A DNA stretch of 64,000 nt from Arthrobacter ipis (GTDB lineage Bacteria; Actinomycetota; Actinomycetes; Actinomycetales; Micrococcaceae), in NCBI RefSeq assembly GCF_014694315.1, contig NZ_JAAOXD010000001.1, positions 206,839 to 270,838 of the forward strand, read 5' to 3'. Positions 51,129 through 61,277 of this stretch are shown piece after piece. Both the position numbers and the translations under genes were made by a program. Each line of letters opens with the position of its first letter. Within the stretch, counting starts at the first letter, position 1. The notes below the pieces were generated by a model, which saw nothing but the letters and a program-made list of their open reading frames with translations, was not told the DNA's origin and ran no database searches.

Positions 51129-52370
51129 TTAGCCCGGAATCCGCAAAATCAGCGCGAAATCAGGGTTTTGGTTGTTACTGAGAGCCCATAACTCTCCGTT
51201 TGGGGCCAGCGAAACGTTCCTGATCCGCCCGAACTGCCCCGTGAAATAGCCCACAGGATTGCCGGCGTTTTCGCCCTTGAGCGGGACAGCCCAGAGGCGC
51301 TCGCCCCTCAGCGCGCCAAGGTAGGCCGTGCTGCCGACAATCTCGAGTCCGCTGGGGGAGGAGTCTGCGGTGGACGGCCAGACAATCTTGGCGTCGATGA
51401 AGCCGTCGCGGTGGGGTGCTCCAGTGACTTCCGGCCAGCCGTAGTTTCCTCCGGGCTGGATCAGGTTGAGTTCGTCATTGACGTCGGGTCCGAACTCGCT
51501 GGCCCAAAGCCGCCCCTGGCTGTCCCATGCCAGGCCCTGCACGTTCCGGTGGCCAAGGCTGTAGACAGGATTGTCCGGGAAGGGATTGCCGGGCGCGGGG
51601 GCGCCGTCCTTGGTGATCCGCAGGATCTTGCCGCCCAGCGCGTTCCGGTCCTGAGGCTGCTCCCGCCGCTGCGAGTCTCCCGTGCCGACGTAGAGGAACC
51701 CGTCCGGGCCAAAGCGGATCCTGCCGCCGTTGTGGGTGGAGGCCTTGGACATGCCGGAGAAGATCACCTCCGGCTCACCCAAGCGGAAGCCCACACCGCC
51801 GGCTGCCGCGCTGCCTTCCAGGCGCATGCGGGCAATCCGGTTGTCATCCGCCGCCGTGAAGTAGGCGTAGAGATAGCGGTCAGAGGCGAAGCCGGGCGAC
51901 AGTGCGAGGCCCAGCAATCCGCCCTCACCGCCGGGAACGACGCCGGGGACGGCCCCGATGGTGCTGACCTTGCCGTCCCGGACCGATCTGACCAGGGCGG
52001 AATCGCGTTCGGAGATGACGGCCGTGCCGTCCGGTAGGAACACCGTCGACCAGGGAATCTGCAGGCCTTCGATCCTGGTCCGCACTTCCGGTGCCCGCGG
52101 CGGTGTCGGAGCCGCGCTGGAAGCGGCCCCTGCACTCTTATCCGGGATACCCGTTCCCGGTGTGCCGGAGCCGGGGGCGGATGTCGCGGGAGCCCTGTTG
52201 GCCGCGGAGCGGGTGCTGCCCGGGGCAGGCTGACCGCCGTCGCCGGTGCAGCCGGACAGGGACAACGCCAGGGCCAGGGGCAATGCGAGGGCGGAATACG
52301 TCCGCGCCGTCACGGCCGGGGGCGTGGCGGCGGCAGCCGTTGCGGGTTTCCCGGGGTGCTTGCGTGCCAT
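51129..52370 (-). CDS. PQQ-type sugar dehydrogenase lipoprotein (GSDH domain)
   Basis: A 413-aa exported lipoprotein. A signal peptide (TYSALALPLALALSLSGC) with the lipobox Cys at about residue 38 is followed by a Pro/Ala/Ser-rich linker to about residue 90. The six-bladed propeller domain of the soluble glucose/sorbosone dehydrogenase family follows: LQIPWSTVFLPDGTAVISER, GGEGGLLGLALSPGFASDRY, HNGGRIRFGPDGFLYVGTGD, GHRNVQGLAWDSQGRLWASE and GPDVNDELNLIQPGGNYGWP. It probably oxidises an aldose outside the membrane using PQQ, if PQQ is available. The ATG at 52370 is chosen because the signal peptide follows directly. Confidence 0.9.
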   Translation of the reverse strand: MARKHPGKPATAAAATPPAVTARTYSALALPLALALSLSGCTGDGGQPAPGSTRSAANRAPATSAPGSGTPGTGIPDKSAGAASSAAPTPPRAPEVRTRIEGLQIPWSTVFLPDGTAVISERDSALVRSVRDGKVSTIGAVPGVVPGGEGGLLGLALSPGFASDRYLYAYFTAADDNRIARMRLEGSAAAGGVGFRLGEPEVIFSGMSKASTHNGGRIRFGPDGFLYVGTGDSQRREQPQDRNALGGKILRITKDGAPAPGNPFPDNPVYSLGHRNVQGLAWDSQGRLWASEFGPDVNDELNLIQPGGNYGWPEVTGAPHRDGFIDAKIVWPSTADSSPSGLEIVGSTAYLGALRGERLWAVPLKGENAGNPVGYFTGQFGRIRNVSLAPNGELWALSNNQNPDFALILRIPG

Positions 52371-52410
52371 ACGCCTACTCCGTCCGCAATCTGCCGCCGC
52401 CGCGTGGGCG

Positions 52411-53466
52411 TTAGCGCCGGGACCGCCGAGGCGCCCGGAACCCGGCAGCCTCGGCGTGGGCCGGGGACTGGAACCAGACTTCCGCCCGGGCGTCCTCGTA
52501 GCCGGCACTGTCTTCGTCGTAATAGGTCATGGCGCTCACATCGCCCTTGACGGCGTATCCGTCCGGGGCGCTGCCGTCTGCGGCGGGCGCGGCCGATCCC
52601 TCGCCATACGGCTGGTCCCCTGCCGCTGCTGCACTCACATCGGCGACCCGTTCACGGTGGATGGGCTGTTCGCCGAAACCACGTTCGGCGCCGAAGCCCT
52701 GTTCCAGGTGATGCGGCTGGGGTTCGCGGTGATGCGGCAGGGCCTCGTGGCTGGCTCCGGCTTCCGTGGCGGCGGAGGACTGGATCCGCTGCCGGGTTTC
52801 GGCCTCGGCGTCCATCGATTCGGCTGCCGCGGATTCCGCGCCCGGCAGGGTGGGAGCATGCGGGTCCGTGTACTCCGCGTGATGCGTCGGGGCTGCGGGC
52901 TCTTGTGCTGCGGGCTGGGTGGGCCTGCCTGCCGCGGCACTGCCTGGTTCTGCACTGACTGTTTCTGCACTGACTGTTTCTGCGCTGCCGGCATCCGACC
53001 ACTGGGCATCCCATTCGGCCTTATCTTGGTCGTCGTCCCAGTCGTCAACATCTCCTCCGGCGGACCGCGCCGGGGAGGGGCGGGCGGTGGCGGCTTCCCA
53101 GGATTCGATGTCCGGTTCCAAGTCCTCGGGGTCCGGGCGCGTGGACGCAGGGGCGGGCTGGCCGACCAGCGGCGCGGCTTCCGCAGCCGCCGGCCCGGCG
53201 TCCGGTTCCGCGTCTGGCTCCGCCAGGCGCCCTGTTTCCGGTACGGTCCGGGTGGTGGCTGGCGGAGGCCCCGCCGCCGCTGCTGCGGCGGAAAGGGCCG
53301 ACGGCGTCTCTTGCGTTCCGGTTGGCGCTGCGGGAGAGGCTCCGGCACGGGGCGCCGCCTGTTCCGTCCTTGCCGCGTCGGCTGACGTTCCCGAGTTCCG
53401 GTTCAGCAGCCACCAGACAACGGCAATGATCAAAACGATGACAAGGACCCAGATAATCCACTCCAT
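52411..53466 (-). CDS. Membrane-anchored protein with C-terminal sunset domain
   Basis: A 351-aa protein: one N-terminal membrane helix (IIWVLVIVLIIAVVWWLL), a ~270-residue Ala/Pro/Glu/Asp-rich disordered region containing a tandem SAETV-SAETV, and a compact C-terminal domain GYAVKGDVSAMTYYDEDSAG, then DARAEVWFQSPAHAEAAGF. This matches the sunset domain pattern (G-x-x-(I/V)-K-G-N/D ... Y-H/Y ... A-E-x-W-F ... A-E-A-A-G-(F/Y)). The function of the domain is not established. ATG 53466 with AAAGG is preferred to ATG 53481. It faces away from ilvD. Confidence 0.8.
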   Translation of the reverse strand: MEWIIWVLVIVLIIAVVWWLLNRNSGTSADAARTEQAAPRAGASPAAPTGTQETPSALSAAAAAAGPPPATTRTVPETGRLAEPDAEPDAGPAAAEAAPLVGQPAPASTRPDPEDLEPDIESWEAATARPSPARSAGGDVDDWDDDQDKAEWDAQWSDAGSAETVSAETVSAEPGSAAAGRPTQPAAQEPAAPTHHAEYTDPHAPTLPGAESAAAESMDAEAETRQRIQSSAATEAGASHEALPHHREPQPHHLEQGFGAERGFGEQPIHRERVADVSAAAAGDQPYGEGSAAPAADGSAPDGYAVKGDVSAMTYYDEDSAGYEDARAEVWFQSPAHAEAAGFRAPRRSRR

Positions 53467-53678
53467 AGCAAAGCCTTTCATCCGTCACACGTGGTTGCCG
53501 TTGCTTGACGGTACGTCGCTGTCAATAGGGCTGTCTAGGCTTGTCAACGCCAGTGGGGGAGAGGGCACGCAGCCCTCGCGTCCCAAAATGTGAGACGTGA
53601 GTCCACCATTTGATCGGAATTTTCCGGAAATTGGGCCAAAACGGCCACTTCCGGTCGTTGGCGGCCTTGCAGGAGTCA

Positions 53679-53684
53679 TAGACT
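53679..53684 (+). promoter_or_regulatory. -10 element of ilvD (leaderless type)
   Basis: TAGACT, 7 nt (TTGACCC) before the ATG at 53692. The 225-bp region upstream of the ATG holds an AATTTTCCGGAAATT imperfect palindrome (near 53616-53630) but no Shine-Dalgarno. Confidence 0.6.
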
Positions 53685-53691
53685 TTGACCC

Positions 53692-55413
53692 ATGAGTGAG
53701 GACACCCAGATCGCAACCGATAACAAGCCTGACATCAAGCCCCGGAGCCGGGTTGTCACGGACGGCATTCACGCAGCTCCGGCCCGTGGAATGTTCCGGG
53801 CCGTGGGAATGGGCGACGACGACTTCGCCAAGCCCCAGATCGGCGTCGCGAGCTCCTGGAATGAAATCACTCCCTGCAACCTCTCCCTGAACCGGCTGGC
53901 CCAGGGCGCCAAGGAAGGCGTCCACGCCGGCGGCGGCTTTCCGATGCAGTTCGGCACCATCTCCGTGTCCGACGGGATCTCCATGGGCCACGAGGGCATG
54001 CACTTCTCCCTGGTTTCCCGCGAAGTCATCGCCGACTCGGTGGAGACCGTCATGCAGGCGGAGCGCATCGACGGCTCCGTGCTGTTGGCCGGCTGCGACA
54101 AGTCGCTCCCGGGCATGCTCATGGCCGCTGCGCGCCTGGACCTCGCCAGCGTATTCCTCTACGCCGGCTCCATCATGCCGGGCTGGGTCAAGCTGGAGGA
54201 CGGCTCCGAGAAGGAAGTCACCCTGATCGACGCCTTCGAAGCCGTCGGTGCGTGCGCCGCGGGCAAGATGAGCATGGAAGACCTCACCCGCATCGAGAAA
54301 GCCATCTGCCCCGGTGAGGGCGCCTGTGGCGGCATGTACACCGCGAACACCATGGCCTGCATCGGCGAGGCCCTGGGCATGTCCCTGCCCGGCTCCGCAG
54401 CCCCGCCCTCGGCAGACCGCCGTCGTGACGAATTCGCCCGCAAGTCCGGCGAAGCCGTTGTCAACCTGCTCCGCCACGGCATCACGGCTCGCGACATCAT
54501 GACGAAGAAGGCCTTCGAAAACGCCATCGCCGTCACCATGGCCTTCGGCGGGTCCACCAACGCCGTCCTGCACCTGCTGGCGATCGCCCGCGAGGCAGAG
54601 GTCGAACTGACCCTGGACGACTTCAACCGCATTGGCGACAAGATCCCGCACCTGGGTGATCTGAAACCGTTCGGCCGCTACGTCATGACAGACGTCGACA
54701 AGATCGGCGGCGTCCCGGTGATCATGAAGGCACTGCTCGACGCCGGCCTGCTGCACGGCGACTGCCTGACCGTCACGGGCAAGACGGTTGCGGAAAACCT
54801 CGAGGCCATCAACCCGCCGGACGTCGACGGCAAGATCCTCCGCGCGCTGGACAACCCCATCCACAAGACCGGCGGCATCACCATTCTGCACGGCTCCATG
54901 GCTCCCGAAGGTGCCGTCGTGAAGAGCGCCGGCTTCGACGCCGACGTCTTCGAGGGCACTGCGCGCGTCTTTGAACGCGAGCAAGGCGCTCTGGACGCGC
55001 TCGACAACGGCGCCATCCACAAGGGCGACGTCGTGGTGATCCGCTACGAAGGCCCCAAGGGCGGTCCGGGCATGCGCGAGATGCTCGCCATCACCGGCGC
55101 CATCAAGGGTGCAGGCCTGGGCAAGGATGTCCTGCTGCTCACCGACGGCCGCTTCTCCGGCGGTACCACCGGCCTCTGCATTGGCCACGTTGCCCCCGAG
55201 GCGGTCGACGGCGGCCCCATCGCCTTCGTCAAGGATGGCGACCGGATCCGCGTGGACATCGCCGCCCGCAGCTTCGACCTGCTCGTAGACGACGCAGAAC
55301 TCGAATCCCGCAGGGAAGGCTGGGCGCCGCTGCCGGCCAGGTACACCAAGGGTGTGCTGGCCAAGTACGCCAAGCTGGTACACAGCGCCTCCACCGGCGC
55401 CTATTGCGGGTGA
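53692..55413 (+). CDS. ilvD: Dihydroxy-acid dehydratase
   Basis: Dehydrates 2,3-dihydroxy-isovalerate and -methylvalerate to the 2-keto acids of Val and Ile synthesis; Fe-S enzyme. The 573-aa product shows [60 protein letters not shown] (cluster Cys), [20 protein letters not shown] (cluster Cys) and [20 protein letters not shown] followed by [20 protein letters not shown]. The start is placed by the leaderless -10. A perfect 17-bp hairpin follows the stop, separating it from ilvB. Confidence 0.97.
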   Translation: MSEDTQIATDNKPDIKPRSRVVTDGIHAAPARGMFRAVGMGDDDFAKPQIGVASSWNEITPCNLSLNRLAQGAKEGVHAGGGFPMQFGTISVSDGISMGHEGMHFSLVSREVIADSVETVMQAERIDGSVLLAGCDKSLPGMLMAAARLDLASVFLYAGSIMPGWVKLEDGSEKEVTLIDAFEAVGACAAGKMSMEDLTRIEKAICPGEGACGGMYTANTMACIGEALGMSLPGSAAPPSADRRRDEFARKSGEAVVNLLRHGITARDIMTKKAFENAIAVTMAFGGSTNAVLHLLAIAREAEVELTLDDFNRIGDKIPHLGDLKPFGRYVMTDVDKIGGVPVIMKALLDAGLLHGDCLTVTGKTVAENLEAINPPDVDGKILRALDNPIHKTGGITILHGSMAPEGAVVKSAGFDADVFEGTARVFEREQGALDALDNGAIHKGDVVVIRYEGPKGGPGMREMLAITGAIKGAGLGKDVLLLTDGRFSGGTTGLCIGHVAPEAVDGGPIAFVKDGDRIRVDIAARSFDLLVDDAELESRREGWAPLPARYTKGVLAKYAKLVHSASTGAYCG

Positions 55414-55419
55414 TGCCTT

Positions 55420-55456
55420 CCCGTTGCAGGAGGCGCTGAGCGCCTCCTGCAACGGG
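55420..55456 (+). terminator. Perfect 17-bp hairpin after ilvD
   Basis: Arms CCCGTTGCAGGAGGCGC and exact complement with a TGA loop, 7 bp after the ilvD stop. There is no U tract, but the stem is very stable. Confidence 0.65.
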
Positions 55457-55611
55457 CCCCTCGGCATCACCCTTATTAAGCCCTGCCGCCCCCAGGGGGC
55501 GGGTGCAGTTCGATCCCTAGGGAAGGATCAATTAGTGGACAATGATGTCCACATGGTGAGATGGCCTGCCGCTTCGTTGACACGCTATCCACCAGAGGGA
55601 AAACTGAACGC
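55457..55611 (+). promoter_or_regulatory. ilvB upstream region: palindrome and possible promoter
   Basis: Contains a perfect 7-bp inverted repeat, GTGGACAATGATGTCCAC (55535-55552), a candidate operator. TTGACA at 55577-55582 is a good -35, but the expected -10 position reads AAAACT, so the promoter is not certain. A small GC-rich stem lies near 55484-55502. Confidence 0.45.
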
Positions 55612-55668
55612 ATGATCTTCGTTACCGTCGGCACCGTCGTCGTACTTACCAAGCGCGTGGCTCCATAG
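55612..55668 (+). CDS. ilv leader peptide (attenuator control peptide)
   Basis: An 18-codon ORF, MIFVTVGTVVVLTKRVAP, with six Val, one Ile and one Leu codon, including three consecutive Val codons. It ends 28 bp before a strong terminator and precedes ilvB. This is the expected form of a leader peptide whose translation rate reports branched-chain aminoacyl-tRNA supply. A weak AGAGGG lies 12 bp upstream. Confidence 0.8.
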   Translation: MIFVTVGTVVVLTKRVAP

Positions 55669-55695
55669 CCCGACTGGTAACGAACTGTCACGCGC
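55618..55695 (+). promoter_or_regulatory. Alternative RNA pairings of the ilvB attenuator
   Basis: TTCGTTACC (55618-55626, in the leader ORF) pairs perfectly with GGTAACGAA (55676-55684). GCGCGTG (55653-55659) pairs with CACGCGC (55689-55695), which directly abuts the terminator stem. These could switch according to ribosome position. Confidence 0.6.
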
Positions 55696-55732
55696 AACCC
55701 CTCGAAAAGCCACCAGGCTGAGGGGTTTTTTT
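55696..55732 (+). terminator. ilvB attenuator terminator
   Basis: AACCCCTC and AGCC, loop ACCA, GGCT and GAGGGGTT with an internal GAAA bulge, followed by a run of T (seven consecutive Ts including the last stem pair bases). It lies 74 bp before the ilvB ATG. Confidence 0.85.
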
Positions 55733-55806
55733 ATTTTCCGGGCGGGACGGAACGTTCAGTTTTCCCTAGCACCACACCAATTCAAGATCCACTAAGGAAG
55801 AGTTCG

Positions 55807-57708
55807 ATGAGCAAAGGATCGCCCATCAGCCCCTCGCTGATGGCTTCAAAGTCCGCTGGAGCCGCCAAGGCTCCGGACCGCGTCGACAAGCCGGCTGAGG
55901 CCGGGGTCGACATTGCTGCAGCCGCCTCTCCTGTCCTTGGGCCGAACAACGTCGTACCCCCGACGGTGATGACCGGCTCAGAAGCAATTGTCCGTTCGCT
56001 CGAAGAACTCGGTGTCGACGACATTTTCGGTTTGCCCGGTGGCGCGATCCTGCCCACCTACGACCCCTTGATGGCCTCCAAAATGAACCACGTTCTGGTC
56101 CGTCACGAACAGGGAGCCGGCCACGCCGCGCAAGGCTACGCCATGGTTACCGGGCGGGTGGGCGTCTGCATCGCCACCTCGGGCCCGGGTGCCACCAACC
56201 TCGTCACCGCCATCATGGATGCCCACATGGACTCTGTTCCGCTCGTGGCCATCACCGGCCAGGTCTCCAGCGGAGTGATCGGCACCGATGCCTTCCAGGA
56301 AGCCGACATCGTGGGCATCACCATGCCCATCACCAAGCACTCGTTCCTGGTGACGGACCCCAACGACATTCCCCACGTCATGGCCGAGGCCTTCCACCTC
56401 GCCTCGACCGGACGTCCGGGCCCGGTCCTGGTTGACATCGCCAAGGACGCCCAGCAGGGACAGATGACGTTCTCCTGGCCGCCCAAGATCGACCTGCCGG
56501 GCTACCGCCCCGTGGTCCGCGGCCACAACAAGCAGGTCCGTGAGGCCGCCAAGCTGATCTCTGCCGCCAGCAAGCCCGTGCTGTACGTGGGCGGCGGTGT
56601 GGTCAAGGCCCACGCCGCGGCTGAACTGCGCGAGCTGGCCGAACTGACCGGCGCGCCGGTGGTCACGACGCTCATGGCCCGCGGTGTCTTCCCGGATTCG
56701 CACCCGCAGCACGTGGGCATGCCCGGCATGCACGGCACGGTTTCGGCTGTTACCGCCCTGCAGCAAGCGGACCTGCTGGTGACCCTGGGCGCGCGCTTTG
56801 ACGACCGCGTCACCGGTGTCCTGAAGACCTTCGCGCCCAACGCCAAGGTCATCCACGCCGACATCGACCCCGCGGAAATCTCCAAGAACCGCACGGCCGA
56901 CGTTCCCATCGTGGGTTCCGTGAAGGAGATCATTCCGGAACTGACGGAAGCCGTCCGGACCCAGTTCGGCGCCTCCGGAACCCCGGACCTGGCCAACTGG
57001 TGGGCCTTCCTGAACAACCTGAAGGACACCTACCCGCTGGGCTGGACCGAACCCGAGGACGGCCTGACTGCACCGCAGCGGGTCATCGAGCGGATCGGCG
57101 CCCTGACCGGCCCCGAGGGCATCTACGTTGCCGGTGTGGGACAGCACCAGATGTGGGCTGCGCAGTTCATCAAGTACGAGCGTCCGCATGCCTGGCTGAA
57201 CTCCGGCGGTGCCGGCACCATGGGCTACGCCGTTCCGGCCGCCATGGGCGCCAAGGTTGGCGAGCCGGACCGTGTGGTCTGGGCCATCGACGGCGACGGC
57301 TGCTTCCAGATGACCAACCAGGAACTGGCTACCTGCGCCATCAACAACATCCCCATCAAGGTTGCTGTCATCAACAACTCCTCGCTGGGCATGGTGCGCC
57401 AGTGGCAGACCCTCTTCTACGAAGGCCGCTACTCCAACACGGACCTGAACACCGGCCACGAGACCATCCGCATCCCCGACTTCGTCAAACTAGGCGAGGC
57501 CTACGGCTGCGCCTCCTTCCGGTGCGAGCGGGCCGAGGACATCGACGCAACAATCCAGAAGGCGCTGGAAATCAATGACCGCCCCGTGGTCATCGACTTC
57601 GTGGTCAGCCCCGACTCCATGGTGTGGCCGATGGTGCCCGCCGGGGTCAGCAACGACCAGATCCAGGTTGCCCGCAACATGACCCCCGAATGGGAAGAGG
57701 AGGACTGA
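55807..57708 (+). CDS. ilvB: Acetolactate synthase, large subunit
   Basis: Thiamine diphosphate enzyme that makes acetolactate and acetohydroxybutyrate. The 633-aa product shows [40 protein letters not shown] (catalytic Glu), [60 protein letters not shown] and the ThDP motif [20 protein letters not shown], then [20 protein letters not shown]. The first ~50 residues are a variable extension. The gene is preceded by a valine-rich attenuator leader; AAGGAAG lies before the ATG. It forms an operon with ilvN. Confidence 0.97.
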   Translation: MSKGSPISPSLMASKSAGAAKAPDRVDKPAEAGVDIAAAASPVLGPNNVVPPTVMTGSEAIVRSLEELGVDDIFGLPGGAILPTYDPLMASKMNHVLVRHEQGAGHAAQGYAMVTGRVGVCIATSGPGATNLVTAIMDAHMDSVPLVAITGQVSSGVIGTDAFQEADIVGITMPITKHSFLVTDPNDIPHVMAEAFHLASTGRPGPVLVDIAKDAQQGQMTFSWPPKIDLPGYRPVVRGHNKQVREAAKLISAASKPVLYVGGGVVKAHAAAELRELAELTGAPVVTTLMARGVFPDSHPQHVGMPGMHGTVSAVTALQQADLLVTLGARFDDRVTGVLKTFAPNAKVIHADIDPAEISKNRTADVPIVGSVKEIIPELTEAVRTQFGASGTPDLANWWAFLNNLKDTYPLGWTEPEDGLTAPQRVIERIGALTGPEGIYVAGVGQHQMWAAQFIKYERPHAWLNSGGAGTMGYAVPAAMGAKVGEPDRVVWAIDGDGCFQMTNQELATCAINNIPIKVAVINNSSLGMVRQWQTLFYEGRYSNTDLNTGHETIRIPDFVKLGEAYGCASFRCERAEDIDATIQKALEINDRPVVIDFVVSPDSMVWPMVPAGVSNDQIQVARNMTPEWEEED

Positions 57709-57710
57709 TC

Positions 57711-58223
57711 ATGAGCCGCCACACACTGTCCGTTCTGGTCGAAGACAAGCCCGGTGTGCTGACCCGCGTGGCCAGCCTTTTCGCCCGCCGCGCCTTCAAC
57801 ATCAATTCCCTGGCCGTCGGCCCGACGGAAGTTCCGGGCATCTCCCGGATGACCGTCGTCGTCAACGCCGACGGTGACCTGATCGAACAGGTCACCAAGC
57901 AGTTGAACAAGCTGATCAACGTGATCAAGATTGTTGAACTGACTTCCGAATCTTCCGTACAGCGCGACCACATCCTGGTCAAGGTACGTGCGGATGCCGC
58001 AACTCGTCTGCAGGTGACCCAGGCTGCAGACCTGTTCCGCGCTTCAGTGGTCGACGTCTCCACCGACTCGGTGGTCATTGAAGCAACTGGCCACCCCGAA
58101 AAGCTCACGGCACTGCTCTCAGTGCTGGAGCCCTTCGGTATCCGCGAAATTGTGCAGTCCGGCACCTTGGCCGTTGGACGGGGATCCCGCTCCATGAGTG
58201 ATCGGGCCCTGCGCTCCGCCTAG
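57711..58223 (+). CDS. ilvN: Acetolactate synthase, small (regulatory) subunit
   Basis: A 170-aa regulatory subunit that confers valine feedback inhibition. The N-terminal ACT domain reads RHTLSVLVEDKPGVLTRVAS, LFARRAFNINSLAVGPTEVP, GISRMTVVVNADGDLIEQVT and KQLNKLINVIKIVEL. The C-terminal domain contains VSTDSVVIEATGHPEKLTAL and IREIVQSGTLAVGRG. The ATG at 57711 lies 2 nt after the ilvB stop and is preceded by AGAGGAGG, a strong site located in the end of ilvB. Confidence 0.96.
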   Translation: MSRHTLSVLVEDKPGVLTRVASLFARRAFNINSLAVGPTEVPGISRMTVVVNADGDLIEQVTKQLNKLINVIKIVELTSESSVQRDHILVKVRADAATRLQVTQAADLFRASVVDVSTDSVVIEATGHPEKLTALLSVLEPFGIREIVQSGTLAVGRGSRSMSDRALRSA

Positions 58224-59336
<1,113 letters not shown>

Positions 59337-59363
59337 GGCTGAGCCCTTCAAGGCATGGCAGTG

Positions 59364-59399
59364 AGGCCGGGTTCACACTTAACAATGTGAGCCCGGCCT
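59364..59399 (+). terminator. Terminator after ilvC
   Basis: AGGCCGGG-T-TCACA, 8-nt loop, TGTGA-G-CCCGGCCT, then TTTCC. A two-part stem with one mismatched pair, 28 bp after the ilvC stop. Confidence 0.8.
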
Positions 59400-59410
59400 T
59401 TCCGTACGCC

Positions 59411-59416
59411 TAGACT
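59411..59416 (+). promoter_or_regulatory. -10 element of serA
   Basis: TAGACT, predicted start near 59423, giving a ~30-nt leader that carries GAGG before the GTG at 59454. A conventional leader, unlike the leaderless genes here. Confidence 0.5.
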
Positions 59417-59453
59417 TTATGTACCCCCAGGACTTCAACGCAGAGGATCAGCT

Positions 59454-61043
59454 GTGTCAAAACCCGTAGTATTGCTTGCCGAAGAACTTTCGCCCGCCAC
59501 CATCGAGGCCCTTGGCCCGGATTTTGAAATCCGCCAGACGGACGGCGCCGATCGTTCCCAGCTGCTCTCTGCCATCGAGGACGTTGACGCAATCCTGGTC
59601 CGCTCCGCCACGAAGGTGGACGCCGAGGCCATTGCCGCCGCGAAGAACCTGAAGGTCATCGCCCGCGCAGGCGTCGGCCTGGACAACGTGGACATCAAGG
59701 CTGCCACCCAGGCCGGTGTCATGGTGGTCAACGCCCCGACGTCGAACATCGTTTCCGCCGCGGAACTGACCGTTGGCCACATCCTGAGCCTGGCCCGCCA
59801 CATCCCGCAGGCCAGCGCCGCCCTGAAGGACGGCGAGTGGAAGCGCTCCAAGTACACCGGCATCGAACTCTTCGAGAAGAAGATCGGCATCATCGGCCTG
59901 GGCCGCATCGGCGCCCTGGTCGCTGCCCGCCTTCAAGGCTTCGACACCGAGATCCTCGCGTTCGACCCCTACATCACCTCGGCCCGGGCCGCCCAGCTCG
60001 GCGTGAAGCTCGTCACCCTGGACGAGCTGCTGGCGCAGTCTGACTTCATTACCATCCACATGCCAAAGACGCCGGAAACGGTCGGCATGCTCGGCGCCGA
60101 AGCCTTCAAGAAAATGAAGAGCACGGCTTACGTGGTCAACGTGGCCCGCGGCGGCCTCGTGGACGAGGAAGCCCTCTACACCGCGCTGCAGGACCGCCAG
60201 ATTGCCGGTGCAGCCGTGGACGTGTTCGTCCAGGAGCCCAGCACCGACCTGCCGTTCTTCAAGCTGGACAATGTTGTAGTCACCCCTCACCTGGGCGCGT
60301 CAACCGACGAGGCACAGGAAAAGGCCGGCGTCTCCGTCGCGAAGTCAGTCCGCCTCGCCCTCGCAGGGGAACTGGTTCCGGACGCCGTGAACGTTGCCGG
60401 CGGCCTGATCGCCCCCGACGTCCGCCCGGGCATCCCGCTGATCGAGAAGCTGGGCCGCATCTTCACGGCGCTGACCCACGCCTCGGTGACCCAGATCGAC
60501 GTCGAGGTTTCCGGCGAAATCGCCGCGCTTGACGTCAAGGTCCTGGAGCTCGCCGCCCTCAAGGGGGTCTTCGCCGACGTCGTCACCGAGCAGGTGTCCT
60601 ACGTCAACGCCCCCGTGATCGCTGAGCAGCGCGGCATTAACGTCCGCCTCATCACCACCCCTGAGGCCGAGGACTACCGCAACGTACTGACGCTGCGCGG
60701 CGCCCTGAGCGACGGTGCCCAGATCTCCGTGTCCGGCACCCTGACCGGACCCAAGCAGGTGCAGAAGCTCGTCGGCGTGAACGGCTACGACGTCGAGATC
60801 CCCATCAGTGAGCACCTCGTGGTGGTCTCCTACGCTGACCGTCCCGGCGTCATCGGCACCATCGGCCACATCCTGGGCATGAACAACATCAACATCGGTG
60901 GCATGCAGGTGGCACGGAACGCGGAGGGCGGCCAGGTCCTGGCCCTGCTCACCATCGACAGCTCCGTCCCGCAGCAGGTGCTGGACGCCATCAAGGCCGG
61001 GATCGGTGCCGAGATGGTGCGCGAAGTGGACCTCGAGGACTAG
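59454..61043 (+). CDS. serA: D-3-phosphoglycerate dehydrogenase
   Basis: First enzyme of serine synthesis. The 529-aa length is that of the long actinobacterial form with an allosteric substrate-binding domain and a C-terminal ACT domain. Catalytic core: ARAGVGLDNVDIKAATQAGV, VVNAPTSNIVSAAELTVGHI, KKIGIIGLGRIGALVAARLQ, VVNVARGGLVDEEALYTALQ and VVTPHLGASTDEAQEKAGVS (Arg, Glu and His catalytic set). The ACT domain is HLVVVSYADRPGVIGTIGHI, LGMNNINIGGMQVAR. The GTG start follows GAGG. Confidence 0.97.
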   Translation: MSKPVVLLAEELSPATIEALGPDFEIRQTDGADRSQLLSAIEDVDAILVRSATKVDAEAIAAAKNLKVIARAGVGLDNVDIKAATQAGVMVVNAPTSNIVSAAELTVGHILSLARHIPQASAALKDGEWKRSKYTGIELFEKKIGIIGLGRIGALVAARLQGFDTEILAFDPYITSARAAQLGVKLVTLDELLAQSDFITIHMPKTPETVGMLGAEAFKKMKSTAYVVNVARGGLVDEEALYTALQDRQIAGAAVDVFVQEPSTDLPFFKLDNVVVTPHLGASTDEAQEKAGVSVAKSVRLALAGELVPDAVNVAGGLIAPDVRPGIPLIEKLGRIFTALTHASVTQIDVEVSGEIAALDVKVLELAALKGVFADVVTEQVSYVNAPVIAEQRGINVRLITTPEAEDYRNVLTLRGALSDGAQISVSGTLTGPKQVQKLVGVNGYDVEIPISEHLVVVSYADRPGVIGTIGHILGMNNINIGGMQVARNAEGGQVLALLTIDSSVPQQVLDAIKAGIGAEMVREVDLED

Positions 61044-61277
61044 TCCGAGGAACACCGGCCGGCAACGGCCAGGTCCCCCAACGCGGGGTGAACTCCTTGT
61101 CCCCTGGAGTCCACTCCGGCCAAGTATGATTGGCCGGTCTGCTTACAATAGCTAGGTTCGAATTTAAGGATCCAGCCGGCAGGCCGGCCAATACTTTTTG
61201 CACGCCCGCAAGGGACACCCCCACATTTTCTGCGGTCATCGTGGCGTGCGCACGCAATCCAGGTTTCAGGGAGTCCA

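Noticed and set aside
53485..55470. 661-aa open frame antisense to ilvD
   Set aside because: It mirrors ilvD third-position GC bias; the sequence is His/Gly/Val-rich without any recognisable domain, and ilvD on the other strand is certain.
55414..55806. Riboswitch or T-box in the 393-bp gap before ilvB
   Set aside because: No T-box specifier or TGGNACC-type antiterminator sequence is seen; the leader peptide plus terminator explains the region.
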